DNA from: UBA1275 sp038124025
GTDB taxonomy: Bacteria; Bacteroidota; Rhodothermia; Balneolales; Balneolaceae
Length of the DNA stretch: 53,569 nt
Direction of reading: 5' to 3'
Assembly: GCA_038124025.1 (NCBI GenBank)
Contig: JAYPBC010000014.1
Coordinates: 1-53,569, forward strand
Shown here: positions 33,226 through 42,601 of the stretch, piece by piece
Position numbering within the stretch: position 1 is the stretch's first letter
How the letters are laid out: each line of letters starts with the position of its first letter
The notes under the pieces: generated by a model
Seen by the model: only the letters and a program-made list of their open reading frames with translations
The model's database searches: none
Told to the model about the DNA's origin: nothing
Translations under genes and position numbers: made by a program

Positions 33226-36200
33226 ATGTCAGAGACTATCCAATCATATCAAAGCAAAAATAAAATCCGGATAATTACCGCGGCAAGCTTATTTGATGGA
33301 CATGATTCTAGCATTAATATTATGCGGCGCATCTTACAAAGTAGCGGTGCCGAGGTTATTCATCTTGGACATAATCGAACCGTTCAGGAAATCGTTAATT
33401 GTGCTATTCAAGAAGACGTGCAAGGAATTGCAGTTAGTTCCTACCAAGGTGGGCATATGGAGTATTTTAGCTATATGATAGATTTACTGTCCCAACAAAA
33501 TGCTGAACATATTAAGGTATTTGGAGGAGGGGGAGGAGTTATTACAGATGAAGAAATACGCAAATTAGAATCACGTGGAGTGACCAAGATTTTTTCTGTG
33601 GATGATGGTGCTGAGATGGGGCTCCAGGGTATGATTAACCACATTTTAGAGCATTGTGATTTTGATCCTTTAGATTTAGGGAGTATTTATATTAACGGAA
33701 TATCACATCGAGATCCTGTTACCTTAGCTCGGTGTATAAGTAGTTTGGAGAATAAGGGCGCACAGGTGAAAGAAATTATGGAGGCAATGACTTCTAAGTC
33801 TGAGACCACCATCCCTGTTGTTGGGATTACGGGAACAGGTGGGGCTGGAAAAAGTTCGTTGACCGATGAGTTGATTCGTCGTTTTTTGTCTGAGTTTCCA
33901 CAGAAAACAATTGCAGTCGTATCGGTAGACCCATCACGGATAAAAACCGGTGGAGCCTTATTGGGCGATCGTATACGGATGAATAGTATCGATACCCCTC
34001 GAGTTTATATGCGTAGTATGGCCACGCGAGCCTCGGATAGATCGATCAGTGCTGCATTAAAGGAAGTGATTCATCTTTACCGGAAGGCAGGCTTCGATCT
34101 CATTATCGTAGAAACGAGTGGAATTGGGCAGAGTGGAGCAGAAATAGTAGAGCTGACGGATATTCAGTTGTATGTGATGACGAGTGAATATGGAGCGGCT
34201 ACACAGCTCGAGAAAATTAATATGTTAGACTTGGCGGATTTGATCGTGCTGAATAAGTTTGAGAAGAAAGGTTCCAAAGATGCCTTGCGGGATATTCGTA
34301 AGCAGCTGCAACGAAATTCAGGGCAATGGCAGACTGATTTGACCGAGATGCCTGTTTATCCCACTATTGCATCGCAATTTAATGATGAAGGAGTGAATCG
34401 TCTTTTTAGCGCATTAATAAAAAAAATAAAAGCGCAATATGGGCTTAATTGGAGTACTATAGTGTACATACACTCGGAGCCAGCTACTGAAATTCAAAAT
34501 CAAGAAATTATACCAACAAAGAGAGTTAGATATTTATCTGAGATTGCGGAGACAGTGCGTAGTTATCATAAATGGGTCCAGCAACAAATATTGGTGGCGA
34601 CCAAGTGGGGTCAACTTAAGGGAACCATTCAGCAGTTGGAACGAGAAGGAGTAAAACAATTAGAAACATTGAGTACAGATGAAGAGCTACTAAAACGTTT
34701 ACGAACGCTTTTGAATACGGTCCGACAGCAGCTAGATACAGAGTCATTACATATTCTTGAAGAGTGGGATAATTGGTTTGCTCAGCACACTCCGATTCAG
34801 CATCAATCCAAAGTTGGGGATGCTGGTATGGATATAGGTGATAATCAAAGAAGCGGGCAGGCATTGTATAAGAAGACATTGAGTGGGCTCATGATCCCGC
34901 GTGTGGCCCTACCTAAAACTACCGATCCAGCTGAACGACTTCGGTTCGCCTTTAAGGAAAACATTCCAGGCTACTTCCCTTATACGGCGGGTGTCTTTCC
35001 TTTGAAAAGAGAGGAGGAGGATCCAACCCGGATGTTTGCGGGGGAAGGTACACCGGAGCGCACCAATAAGCGATTCCATTATTTGAGCGCCAATATGCCT
35101 GCAAGTAGGCTTTCTACTGCTTTTGATTCGGTTACATTGTATGGTGAAGACCCTGAAATTCGGCCAGATATTTATGGTAAAATTGGGAATTCTGGCGTGA
35201 ATATCTGTACGCTTGACGATATGAAAAAGCTATATGCTGGATTTGATTTGACATCTCCGACCACCTCAGTTTCTATGACTATTAATGGACCCGCACCTGT
35301 GATTTTAGCTATGTTTATGAACACGGCAGTTGATCAGCAGGTGGAGCGTTATTTGAAAGCTAATAGTAAATGGGAGAAGGCTGCCCAGCAAATAAAGCAA
35401 AGGTTCGAACAAGCCGGATTGCAAGCTCCCGAATATAAAGGGTCTTTGCCGGAAGGTAATGATGGTTTTGGTCTGGGTACGCTTGGTATTTCGGGAGATG
35501 CATTGGTGGAATCCGAAGTTTATGAACAAATCAAGCGTAAGACCTTACATGCGGTGCGAGGGACGGTGCAAGCGGATATTTTGAAGGAGGATCAAGCCCA
35601 AAATACCTGCATATTTTCAACAGAATTCGCATTGAAAATGATGGGAGATATGCAAGTATATTTTACTGAGTATAAGGTTCGAAATTACTATTCAGTTTCA
35701 ATTTCTGGTTATCATATAGCAGAGGCTGGTGCTAATCCTATTACCCAAGCAGCCTTCACTCTGGCCAATGGCTTTACTTATGTGGAGTATTATTTAGCCC
35801 GGGGGCTCAAAATTGATGATTTCGCTCATAATCTATCCTTCTTCTTTAGTAATGGATTAGATCCAGAATATGCGGTGATTGGTAGGGTTGCTCGGCGAAT
35901 TTGGGCTATTTCGATGAGACAAAAATATGGTGCTAACGATCGCTCCCAAAAGCTCAAATATCACATTCAGACAAGTGGAAGGTCACTACATGCCAAAGAA
36001 ATTCAGTTTAATGATATTCGGACGACCTTACAGGCTTTGTTAGCGGTTTATGACAATTGCAATTCACTCCACACTAACGCCTATGACGAGGCCATCACAA
36101 CACCTACTGAGGAATCTGTACGAAGGGCCCTTGCAATACAGTTGATCATCAATAAAGAGTTGGGTACAGTAAAAAACGAAAATCCAAATCAAGGGTCTTA

Positions 36201-36657
36201 CTTTATTGAGGAGCTTACCGATTTAGTGGAGGAAGCTATTTTACATGAATTTGACCGATTAACCGATAGAGGAGGAGTACTTGGTGCCATGGAAAGCATG
36301 TATCAACGGGGTAAAATTCAGGATGAGAGCTTGCACTATGAAGCCAAGAAGCATTCAGGAGAACTGCCAATTGTTGGGGTAAACATGTTCATGAGTGATA
36401 ATGAGGCACAGGAAGCTGGTACTGCCAAACTCATTCGGTCCACAGAAGAAGAAAAACAGCAACAAATAGCACAATTGGCTTTGTTTTTTGAGCGAAATAA
36501 GCAACGTTCGGACGAAGCACTAGACCAACTAAAGAAGGTGGCCCGCACAAACGGTAATATTTATTCCGAGTTGATGGAGACGGTCAAGGTGGCTAGCTTA
36601 GGGCAGATTTCTCGAGCTTTATATGAAGTGGGTGGACAGTACCGCCGAAATATGTAG
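33226..36657 (+). CDS. icmF: Fused isobutyryl-CoA mutase IcmF
   Basis: 1143 residues joining three modules. First is a B12-binding domain, about 14-140, with D24-G-H26 in SLFDGHDSSI, where H26 is the lower cobalt ligand. Next is a MeaB-like G-protein chaperone, about 195-420, with Walker A GITGTGGAGKSS at 200-211. Last is the mutase (beta/alpha)8 barrel, about 545-1143, with FPLKREEEDPTRMFAGEGT, GNSGVNICTLDDMKKLY, SVSISGYHIAEAGANP and FFFSNGLDPEY. This order and length are those of IcmF, not of separate MCM subunits. It interconverts isobutyryl-CoA and n-butyryl-CoA (and related acyl-CoAs), linking valine or branched acyl breakdown to beta-oxidation in the cytoplasm. No B12 riboswitch motif is seen upstream. 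A terminator follows at 36685-36720. Confidence 0.96.
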   Translation: MSETIQSYQSKNKIRIITAASLFDGHDSSINIMRRILQSSGAEVIHLGHNRTVQEIVNCAIQEDVQGIAVSSYQGGHMEYFSYMIDLLSQQNAEHIKVFGGGGGVITDEEIRKLESRGVTKIFSVDDGAEMGLQGMINHILEHCDFDPLDLGSIYINGISHRDPVTLARCISSLENKGAQVKEIMEAMTSKSETTIPVVGITGTGGAGKSSLTDELIRRFLSEFPQKTIAVVSVDPSRIKTGGALLGDRIRMNSIDTPRVYMRSMATRASDRSISAALKEVIHLYRKAGFDLIIVETSGIGQSGAEIVELTDIQLYVMTSEYGAATQLEKINMLDLADLIVLNKFEKKGSKDALRDIRKQLQRNSGQWQTDLTEMPVYPTIASQFNDEGVNRLFSALIKKIKAQYGLNWSTIVYIHSEPATEIQNQEIIPTKRVRYLSEIAETVRSYHKWVQQQILVATKWGQLKGTIQQLEREGVKQLETLSTDEELLKRLRTLLNTVRQQLDTESLHILEEWDNWFAQHTPIQHQSKVGDAGMDIGDNQRSGQALYKKTLSGLMIPRVALPKTTDPAERLRFAFKENIPGYFPYTAGVFPLKREEEDPTRMFAGEGTPERTNKRFHYLSANMPASRLSTAFDSVTLYGEDPEIRPDIYGKIGNSGVNICTLDDMKKLYAGFDLTSPTTSVSMTINGPAPVILAMFMNTAVDQQVERYLKANSKWEKAAQQIKQRFEQAGLQAPEYKGSLPEGNDGFGLGTLGISGDALVESEVYEQIKRKTLHAVRGTVQADILKEDQAQNTCIFSTEFALKMMGDMQVYFTEYKVRNYYSVSISGYHIAEAGANPITQAAFTLANGFTYVEYYLARGLKIDDFAHNLSFFFSNGLDPEYAVIGRVARRIWAISMRQKYGANDRSQKLKYHIQTSGRSLHAKEIQFNDIRTTLQALLAVYDNCNSLHTNAYDEAITTPTEESVRRALAIQLIINKELGTVKNENPNQGSYFIEELTDLVEEAILHEFDRLTDRGGVLGAMESMYQRGKIQDESLHYEAKKHSGELPIVGVNMFMSDNEAQEAGTAKLIRSTEEEKQQQIAQLALFFERNKQRSDEALDQLKKVARTNGNIYSELMETVKVASLGQISRALYEVGGQYRRNM

Positions 36658-36684
36658 GTGAACGGTATTTTTTGACTTAAACAT

Positions 36685-36720
36685 AAAAAACCTAACAGTC
36701 TATTGACCGCTAGGTTTGTA
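36685..36720. terminator. Rho-independent terminator between icmF and the NTF2-like gene
   Basis: AAACCTA and TAGGTTT arms pair around an inner GTC-tatt-GAC stem. The A-run to the left serves as a T-run for transcripts of the minus strand, so the hairpin most clearly ends the NTF2-like lipoprotein gene; it may also stop icmF transcripts. Confidence 0.7.
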
Positions 36721-36744
36721 ACTTAATGATCAAATTCAAACGGA

Positions 36745-37251
36745 TTATTCTTCAACAGGTACTCCTAAAGCGCCAATTCTAGGTGACCAATGTGAATGCA
36801 TAATTTTCCACCCCATACTTGTCCTTACCCAGGTTTGTGAAGCTCTTGTTGCATAGGGTACATTTTGTTCCCCACCTTCAAAACTAATACTACCGTCAGT
36901 ATTGAATACAACTACAGCTGTAGATTGATCAGCGTCGAATGTGACAGAATGATTTGACATGATAAATTCATCAAAGTCCCAGCCATCACCAGAGTTTTCA
37001 ATATTATCTTGTGTTTGGATAATAAGATCAGCCCCATTTGAATTGAAAACTGTTGTTTCAAAATCTGTACTCATGAAAGCATTAGCACCCTCAAAATCAT
37101 TATTAATATAGGAAAGTTGAAAATTTTGGGATTGTTCGATTAATGTTTGACTTAGAATAGCTTCATCTTCTAGCCCATCAACCAGCATCGGTTCGGAATT
37201 AGATACGCAACCTATGAATAAAAGAGTGGATAGTAAAAGCAAGTGTTTCAT
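36745..37251 (-). CDS. SnoaL/NTF2-like lipoprotein
   Basis: 168 residues with a lipoprotein signal (LLFIGC). The mature part is a single NTF2-like cone fold: LIEQSQNFQLSYINNDFEGA (first helices), then strands FIMSNHSVTF, STAVVVFNTDG and ending in SQTWVRTSMGWKIMHSHWSP. The last phrase, W-K-I-x-H-x-H, is typical of SnoaL/DUF4440 members. Such domains bind small molecules or serve as scaffolds; no reaction is assigned. It is followed, after the terminator, by icmF on the opposite strand and preceded by the GH3 gene 99 bases away. Confidence 0.8.
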   Translation of the reverse strand: MKHLLLLSTLLFIGCVSNSEPMLVDGLEDEAILSQTLIEQSQNFQLSYINNDFEGANAFMSTDFETTVFNSNGADLIIQTQDNIENSGDGWDFDEFIMSNHSVTFDADQSTAVVVFNTDGSISFEGGEQNVPYATRASQTWVRTSMGWKIMHSHWSPRIGALGVPVEE

Positions 37252-37350
37252 TGTATTTTTATTTGGTTATTAATAATGAATGTATAAAAATTAACATTTC
37301 TATTGGGATATCCCTAAGACTTTGGGGGTTAATTTTTTATTTTTAAATGA

Positions 37351-39804
37351 TTAACGTCCATCGCAACTCGCCCGAGCATCAATATCTGATGTCAAACGTA
37401 TATTAGCTATCCCAATATCTGCCATTGACTCGGATTTGATCACAAAAGCTGAGCTTATAGCCGACATGTCAACTCCTAGGTCATCAAAACAACTAAGGCT
37501 TACGTTGAATTCATACCAATCTGAATCTAGCTCAACGGGCAAGATGGCATCACAGTTGGCATTCTTGTCGCATTGACCAACTTGAATGGTAGCCATACCA
37601 CTGAAGGATTTCGCACTAAAGCTTAGTTCCATGGCTCCATTTGATTCTCTTGCTAAGCTTGTTGGAGAAGCCGTCGATATTCTTACGTAATCTCCGTTGG
37701 TTTTGGTCCAGTTGATTCGGAGGGCATCCTCCTGGGCTTGATAGTCGGTTTTGCTTACGATAAGTCCCCCAACTGAGGTCGGATAGCTGGCAATTTGTTT
37801 ATCGAGTTCACCCGAATCTAGCCATAAGCTCCATGGTGCAATTGCGGCCCCTTTGGTAAAGAATTCCCCAGTGGAAGCAACGGCAGTATTTTCTAGACCC
37901 GAAACTTCGGGTAGGATTGAAACTTGTTCTTGACTGGTGTAACCTAGACCATAGCCCAACTCAAATAAGGTTTCTGAATTTTCAGATACCACAGCAGAAG
38001 CTGGCCAACTGAAAGATAAAGAGCCAGTGAAGTCATAGGACGAATCTGCCTGAAAGAGTAGATCAGCTACACCACCACCTTCGCTTCCTGGTAACCAAGC
38101 TGCCACAAAAGCGTCGGATTGGTTAATTTCTGGATTGGTCCACATTGGGCGGCCCGAAAGGAAGACCGATACCACTGGGATTTCTTGTGACTGGTAGTCT
38201 GCTAGTAGGCTAACATCAAATCCGTTGGGCTCAAAATCGAGATGTTCCCGATCTCCTTGAAACTCTGCATAGGGATCTTCTCCATAGACCGCGATTACGG
38301 CATCTACGGTTGAAGGTACCTCGCCCGACTCTGAGTAGAAGATCTGGCCGCCGGATTCATTAACTAGCTGGCGGATGCCTTCTAGGATGGATTCACCATT
38401 GGGGAATTCGTCGTTGGTATGGCCGGTTCCTTGCCAAGATAGCGTCCACCCACCACTGGATTTGGAAATACTGTTGGCTCCATCTCCAACCACCAATATG
38501 GTAGAACTGGGGTCTAATGGTAAGGTTTGGCTGTTATTTTTTAGTAACACCATTGATTCTCTGACTGCTTGTCGAGCAACGGCGCGGTGTTCGGCTAAGC
38601 CAAGTTGTGACTCATCGCCAGCATTCATTCTTTGACTGGGTAGTCCTTTTTCAAAAATACCAGAAGCTAATTTAACGCGAAGGATTCTATGAACCGCATC
38701 GTCGAGTCTTTCGATGCTTATGGTGCCATCTTGTACCTGAGCCAAGGTATTTTCGTATAAGCCCCTCCAGCTGTCGGGTGCCATAAACATATCCACGCCG
38801 GCATTGAAGGATTGTGCGCAGTCGGTGTTGGTGCATCCAGGCACCTGACCATGTCCATTCCAATCGCCCACGACAAACCCATTGAATCCCATTTTACCTT
38901 TTAGTACGTCGGTGAGTAGTTCTTTGTCGCCATGTAATTTTCGGCCGTTCCAGCTGTTGAAGGAGGCCATTACCGTTTGCACACCTGCGGGAATAGCACT
39001 GTAGTACCCAGCTGCATGGACATCGCTGAGTTCTTTTACGGATATTTTAGCATCACCTTGATCTACCCCATTTTCGGTAGCCCCATCCGCCAGGAAGTGT
39101 TTGGCACTCGAGATAACGGTGCCTTGACCCATAAATTCATCGGTTCCGACTGCACCTTGTAGGCCAATTACAATTCGGTCGCCATACGAATGTACAATGG
39201 CTGGGTCTTCGGAAAATCCTTCATAGCTGCGACCCCAACGAAGATCTTGCGGGACGGCTAGGGTAGGAGCAAAAGTCCAATCATGACCCGAAACGGTTAG
39301 TTCGTGAGCGGTGATTCGAGCGATTTCTTGGATTAAATCAGGATTGCGAGCCGCGCCTAAACCGATGTTATGAGGAAATACAATTGCGCCTTCTAGGTTT
39401 GCATGCCCATGAACCGCGTCTATACCTAATATAATAGGTATAGCTATTTCAACACCTTGGGTGTCGATGGAGGCCTCGAAGTAGGCATCTGCCATTTCAA
39501 CCCAAGTGTTGGTATTAGCGTAGGGAAGCGGACCTGGTGCGGAATTCCCACCACTTAACACTGAGCCTAACCTATATTTTTTCACCTCTTCGGGAGTAAC
39601 CGATGAATTGTCGGCTTGAATAATTTGCCCGACCTTTTGTTCTAGAGTGAGTTTGGGTAGTATCTCATCGATTTGCGCCTCAATGGCGGGGTCTAAGGGT
39701 AATGGTTCTAAGATAGTCCAAGGGTCCTGTGGCGCATTGGAGCAACTGCCCATTATCAATATTAAAACCGAATAAACGAGAAAATTATGACTTATTATAT
39801 ACAT
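37351..39804 (-). CDS. GH3 beta-glucosidase/exoglucanase lipoprotein (ExoP-like)
   Basis: 817 residues: lipoprotein signal (IMGSC, C21), GH3 (beta/alpha)8 domain about 40-400, alpha/beta sandwich about 415-620, and a C-terminal beta-sandwich about 640-800 like that of the marine glucosidase ExoP. The nucleophile is D314 in GFVVGDWNGHGQ; ILGIDAVHGHANLEGA and SSAKHFLADGATENG are the usual substrate-binding segments. The acid/base glutamate lies in the second domain (AVYGEDPYAEFQGDRE). Members remove glucose from beta-1,3- and beta-1,4-glucans. Lipid anchoring fits a surface or periplasmic finishing enzyme for products of GH16 and GH5 in this window. Confidence 0.94.
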   Translation of the reverse strand: MYIISHNFLVYSVLILIMGSCSNAPQDPWTILEPLPLDPAIEAQIDEILPKLTLEQKVGQIIQADNSSVTPEEVKKYRLGSVLSGGNSAPGPLPYANTNTWVEMADAYFEASIDTQGVEIAIPIILGIDAVHGHANLEGAIVFPHNIGLGAARNPDLIQEIARITAHELTVSGHDWTFAPTLAVPQDLRWGRSYEGFSEDPAIVHSYGDRIVIGLQGAVGTDEFMGQGTVISSAKHFLADGATENGVDQGDAKISVKELSDVHAAGYYSAIPAGVQTVMASFNSWNGRKLHGDKELLTDVLKGKMGFNGFVVGDWNGHGQVPGCTNTDCAQSFNAGVDMFMAPDSWRGLYENTLAQVQDGTISIERLDDAVHRILRVKLASGIFEKGLPSQRMNAGDESQLGLAEHRAVARQAVRESMVLLKNNSQTLPLDPSSTILVVGDGANSISKSSGGWTLSWQGTGHTNDEFPNGESILEGIRQLVNESGGQIFYSESGEVPSTVDAVIAVYGEDPYAEFQGDREHLDFEPNGFDVSLLADYQSQEIPVVSVFLSGRPMWTNPEINQSDAFVAAWLPGSEGGGVADLLFQADSSYDFTGSLSFSWPASAVVSENSETLFELGYGLGYTSQEQVSILPEVSGLENTAVASTGEFFTKGAAIAPWSLWLDSGELDKQIASYPTSVGGLIVSKTDYQAQEDALRINWTKTNGDYVRISTASPTSLARESNGAMELSFSAKSFSGMATIQVGQCDKNANCDAILPVELDSDWYEFNVSLSCFDDLGVDMSAISSAFVIKSESMADIGIANIRLTSDIDARASCDGR

Positions 39805-39900
39805 TCGATGTATGATTTAACAATTGTTAAGTAATTAAGGATTAAAGGATAACCATTAATTGTGTTATTTTCCTTAGATGGAGAATAAAAAAGGGTAGAG

Positions 39901-41652
39901 ATGAGATTTTTTAAAAGTTATGATATTAGTAGTTGTATGTACATGTTCCTAATACTGTTTTATGCGCAACAGGTAGTTGCTCAGACTATATTAGTTGATG
40001 AAAATATGTCAGATTGGGATGATATTGAGGAATATACCCAAGAGAGCACGGGAGATTTTAGAAGTGGAGAGTTAGACATCAAAAGTGTAAAAATTTATGA
40101 TGATGATAGATTCATTTATTTTCTTCTACGATTGAATTCAGAAATTCTACTCCAACAATTCAATGATTTGAGTCTTTTCATCGATACGGATAATAATAGT
40201 AATACAGGTGTGGAACTAGAGGATATTGGTTATGAATTCGAATTTAGTTTTGGAGATCGAGAAGGTTATGCCTATTTGGATGGAGTGACTTCGATTAGCT
40301 CCTATGATGTAGGCTTAGTTTCTGCACCCACAGTCACATCTGATTTCTTTGAAATAAAAATGGATAAGAAAACAGAAATAAATGGGATAAAACTATTTAA
40401 TTCTGATACTCTTGCATTTTTTTTTAGAACTCAAGTGTCTGGTGGTGATTTAGCACCTGATGACCCTTCGAGTTTTTCATACACTTTTAAGAATGGTAAA
40501 TCAGCCTTTAATTCATCTATACATTTAGATAGAGAGACTGAATTTGATTTACGATTCTTATCCTATAATGTATACCGAGATTACTTATTTAATCTTGAAG
40601 CTAGAGATAATTTTAGGCGCATATTCCAATTTATCGAACCAGATATAATTGGACTTCAAGAGGTATATGATAATTCTGGCACAGATGCGGCAATCCTTAT
40701 AAAAGAATTTTTAGGGGGTCAATGGTACAGCGGTGATGTGGGAAATGATAATTTATTAGTAAGTCGCTATCCTATTCTTAAGCAAAAAGAGGTAAAAGGT
40801 AATGCAGCTTATTTAGTCAAAATTGATAATATATCTTTCCAAAATGTTTTGGTGATTGTTGCACATCCACCTTGTTGTTCAAACGATGAAGGTCGTCAAG
40901 ATGAAATAGATGCATTTATGGCATTTTTGAGAGAATCTAAAGATGGTGGAGAATTTGATATAGCTGAAAATACTCCCATAGTAATTATTGGCGATATGAA
41001 CCTTGTAGGTCTAAATCAGCAGGTCAAGACAATGCTTACAGGGGATATCATAAATGAAATTGAATATGGCCAAGATTTTTTACCTGACTGGGATGGAACA
41101 GCATTAGAAGATGTAAAACCCTTTAATCCTGGAATGCCTACAACATTTACTTGGTATAATGAAAATTCTTCTTTTGGAGCAGGAAGATTAGATTATATAG
41201 TGTATTCGGGTTCAGTTTTAGAGTTAGGAACTAATTTTTCATTGCATAGTAAAACATTACCCCAAGAATTTCTTGACACTACTTTTTTACAAAGAAATGA
41301 TACCTATGAAGCATCTGATCATCTACCTATTGTTGCAGATTTCAGAAACAAAGAAGTAACAAATTCTGAAGTAGGTAGCAAAAAATCACAATCATTTAGA
41401 TTGCACCAGAACTATCCAAATCCATTTAACCCATCAACAACCATCTCATATACAGTCGATAAACCTTCACATATTGAACTTGTAGTAACAAACAGTATTG
41501 GACAAGCTGTATCAACATTAGTAAATAGAGTACAACAATCTGGAAATTATACTATCAATTTTGATGCTTCAGGATTATCAAGTGGAATTTATACTTATTG
41601 GTTAAGAGTAGACGGGCTCCAATTAAGTAAGACAATGACTCTTGTAAAGTAG
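39901..41652 (+). CDS. Secreted endonuclease/exonuclease/phosphatase-fold protein with type IX sorting tail
   Basis: 583 residues: signal peptide (ends VVAQ), an N-terminal beta-sandwich about 25-170 (starts VDENMSDWDDI; DOMON/CBM9-like), an EEP catalytic domain about 195-485, and a sorting tail about 500-583. EEP residues: N in LSYNVYRDYL, E in IGLQEVYDN, H in VAHPPCCS, D and N in IIGDMNLVG, and the closing SDHLPIVADF. Family activities include DNases, phosphodiesterases and sphingomyelinases, so target is uncertain. The tail has NYPNPFNPSTTISY and ends KTMTLVK. Being exported, it could scavenge phosphate from extracellular DNA or lipids. Divergent from the GH3 gene across 96 bases. Confidence 0.87.
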   Translation: MRFFKSYDISSCMYMFLILFYAQQVVAQTILVDENMSDWDDIEEYTQESTGDFRSGELDIKSVKIYDDDRFIYFLLRLNSEILLQQFNDLSLFIDTDNNSNTGVELEDIGYEFEFSFGDREGYAYLDGVTSISSYDVGLVSAPTVTSDFFEIKMDKKTEINGIKLFNSDTLAFFFRTQVSGGDLAPDDPSSFSYTFKNGKSAFNSSIHLDRETEFDLRFLSYNVYRDYLFNLEARDNFRRIFQFIEPDIIGLQEVYDNSGTDAAILIKEFLGGQWYSGDVGNDNLLVSRYPILKQKEVKGNAAYLVKIDNISFQNVLVIVAHPPCCSNDEGRQDEIDAFMAFLRESKDGGEFDIAENTPIVIIGDMNLVGLNQQVKTMLTGDIINEIEYGQDFLPDWDGTALEDVKPFNPGMPTTFTWYNENSSFGAGRLDYIVYSGSVLELGTNFSLHSKTLPQEFLDTTFLQRNDTYEASDHLPIVADFRNKEVTNSEVGSKKSQSFRLHQNYPNPFNPSTTISYTVDKPSHIELVVTNSIGQAVSTLVNRVQQSGNYTINFDASGLSSGIYTYWLRVDGLQLSKTMTLVK

Positions 41653-41821
41653 GATGAATAATTTCTCATCAAACTGCAGTTGCATATAACAGACTTATTA
41701 ATATTGTTTAATGATATTACTGATTATTGATGGAACTAATAATTGCTTCTAAAGTTTATGTGATAGTCTTTGGCTAAGATAAAAATCTCTAGATTTTTTA
41801 ATATTCAATCATAGCTTTTAT

Positions 41822-42415
41822 ATGAATCTTATAATTATAGGCCATCCTGATAAAGCATCCTTTTGCTACAATGGTATCCTTAAAACGATAACAAAACGCT
41901 TCGATTACTGGTCACAAGAATATAAGGTTATTGATTTATATGAAGATAAATTTTCACCGTCGAGATGGTATAAAAATCAAGAAGATGTTAAAAGATATCA
42001 AGATTTAGTCAAGAAATCGACTCGTATCTACTTCATTTCGCCCGTTTGGTGGTTTCGGTGTACTCCATTACTAGAAGGTTTTTTTGATCAGGTTTTCTCA
42101 CCAGGTTTTGCTTATAAATTTATGCCATTAACTCAGACCTATGGCATCCCTATGCCTCTTTTAGGGGATAAAAAAGTTCGTACTTATTTAACCCACGGCT
42201 CCCCGAGGTTACCTGTACTCACCTTATATGTTAATTCTGTCAGACTACGCTTAGAGATGGGTGTTTATTCTTTTGTTTTCGGGTGGTTCAAAACAAAAAC
42301 TACACAATTTTGGAGTGTACCCTTTATTTCAAATAAAAAACGTGTAAAATATTTAGAGCAAGTTCGAAGACACGTAGATAAAGATGTTAAAAAAGACGTT
42401 GCAAGTGTGAATTAG
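41822..42415 (+). CDS. Flavodoxin-fold NAD(P)H oxidoreductase (KefF/quinone reductase family)
   Basis: 197 residues, cytoplasmic. MNLIIIGHPDKASFCYNGIL is the FMN phosphate-binding strand-loop, and YFISPVWWFRCTPLLEGFFD followed by QVFSPGFAYKF is the family signature (PLWWF...P..LKGWIDRVF). The family transfers two electrons from NAD(P)H to quinones. It stands alone, 169 bases after the EEP gene and 186 before the serine hydrolase gene. Confidence 0.85.
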   Translation: MNLIIIGHPDKASFCYNGILKTITKRFDYWSQEYKVIDLYEDKFSPSRWYKNQEDVKRYQDLVKKSTRIYFISPVWWFRCTPLLEGFFDQVFSPGFAYKFMPLTQTYGIPMPLLGDKKVRTYLTHGSPRLPVLTLYVNSVRLRLEMGVYSFVFGWFKTKTTQFWSVPFISNKKRVKYLEQVRRHVDKDVKKDVASVN

Positions 42416-42601
42416 GAAAGTGCTTTTTATATACCATAAGATGACTTTATGAGATATAAATGATTTGTATAATGTGTTTACATTGCATTAAAGGCTCATA
42501 GCAACTCGGTTAATAGGCTTACCTATTATTAATTGGCCAATGTTTTACAATTGTTCTATACTAGTATGGTAAACTGAACCTTAACAGAGTATAAATTAAT
42601 T

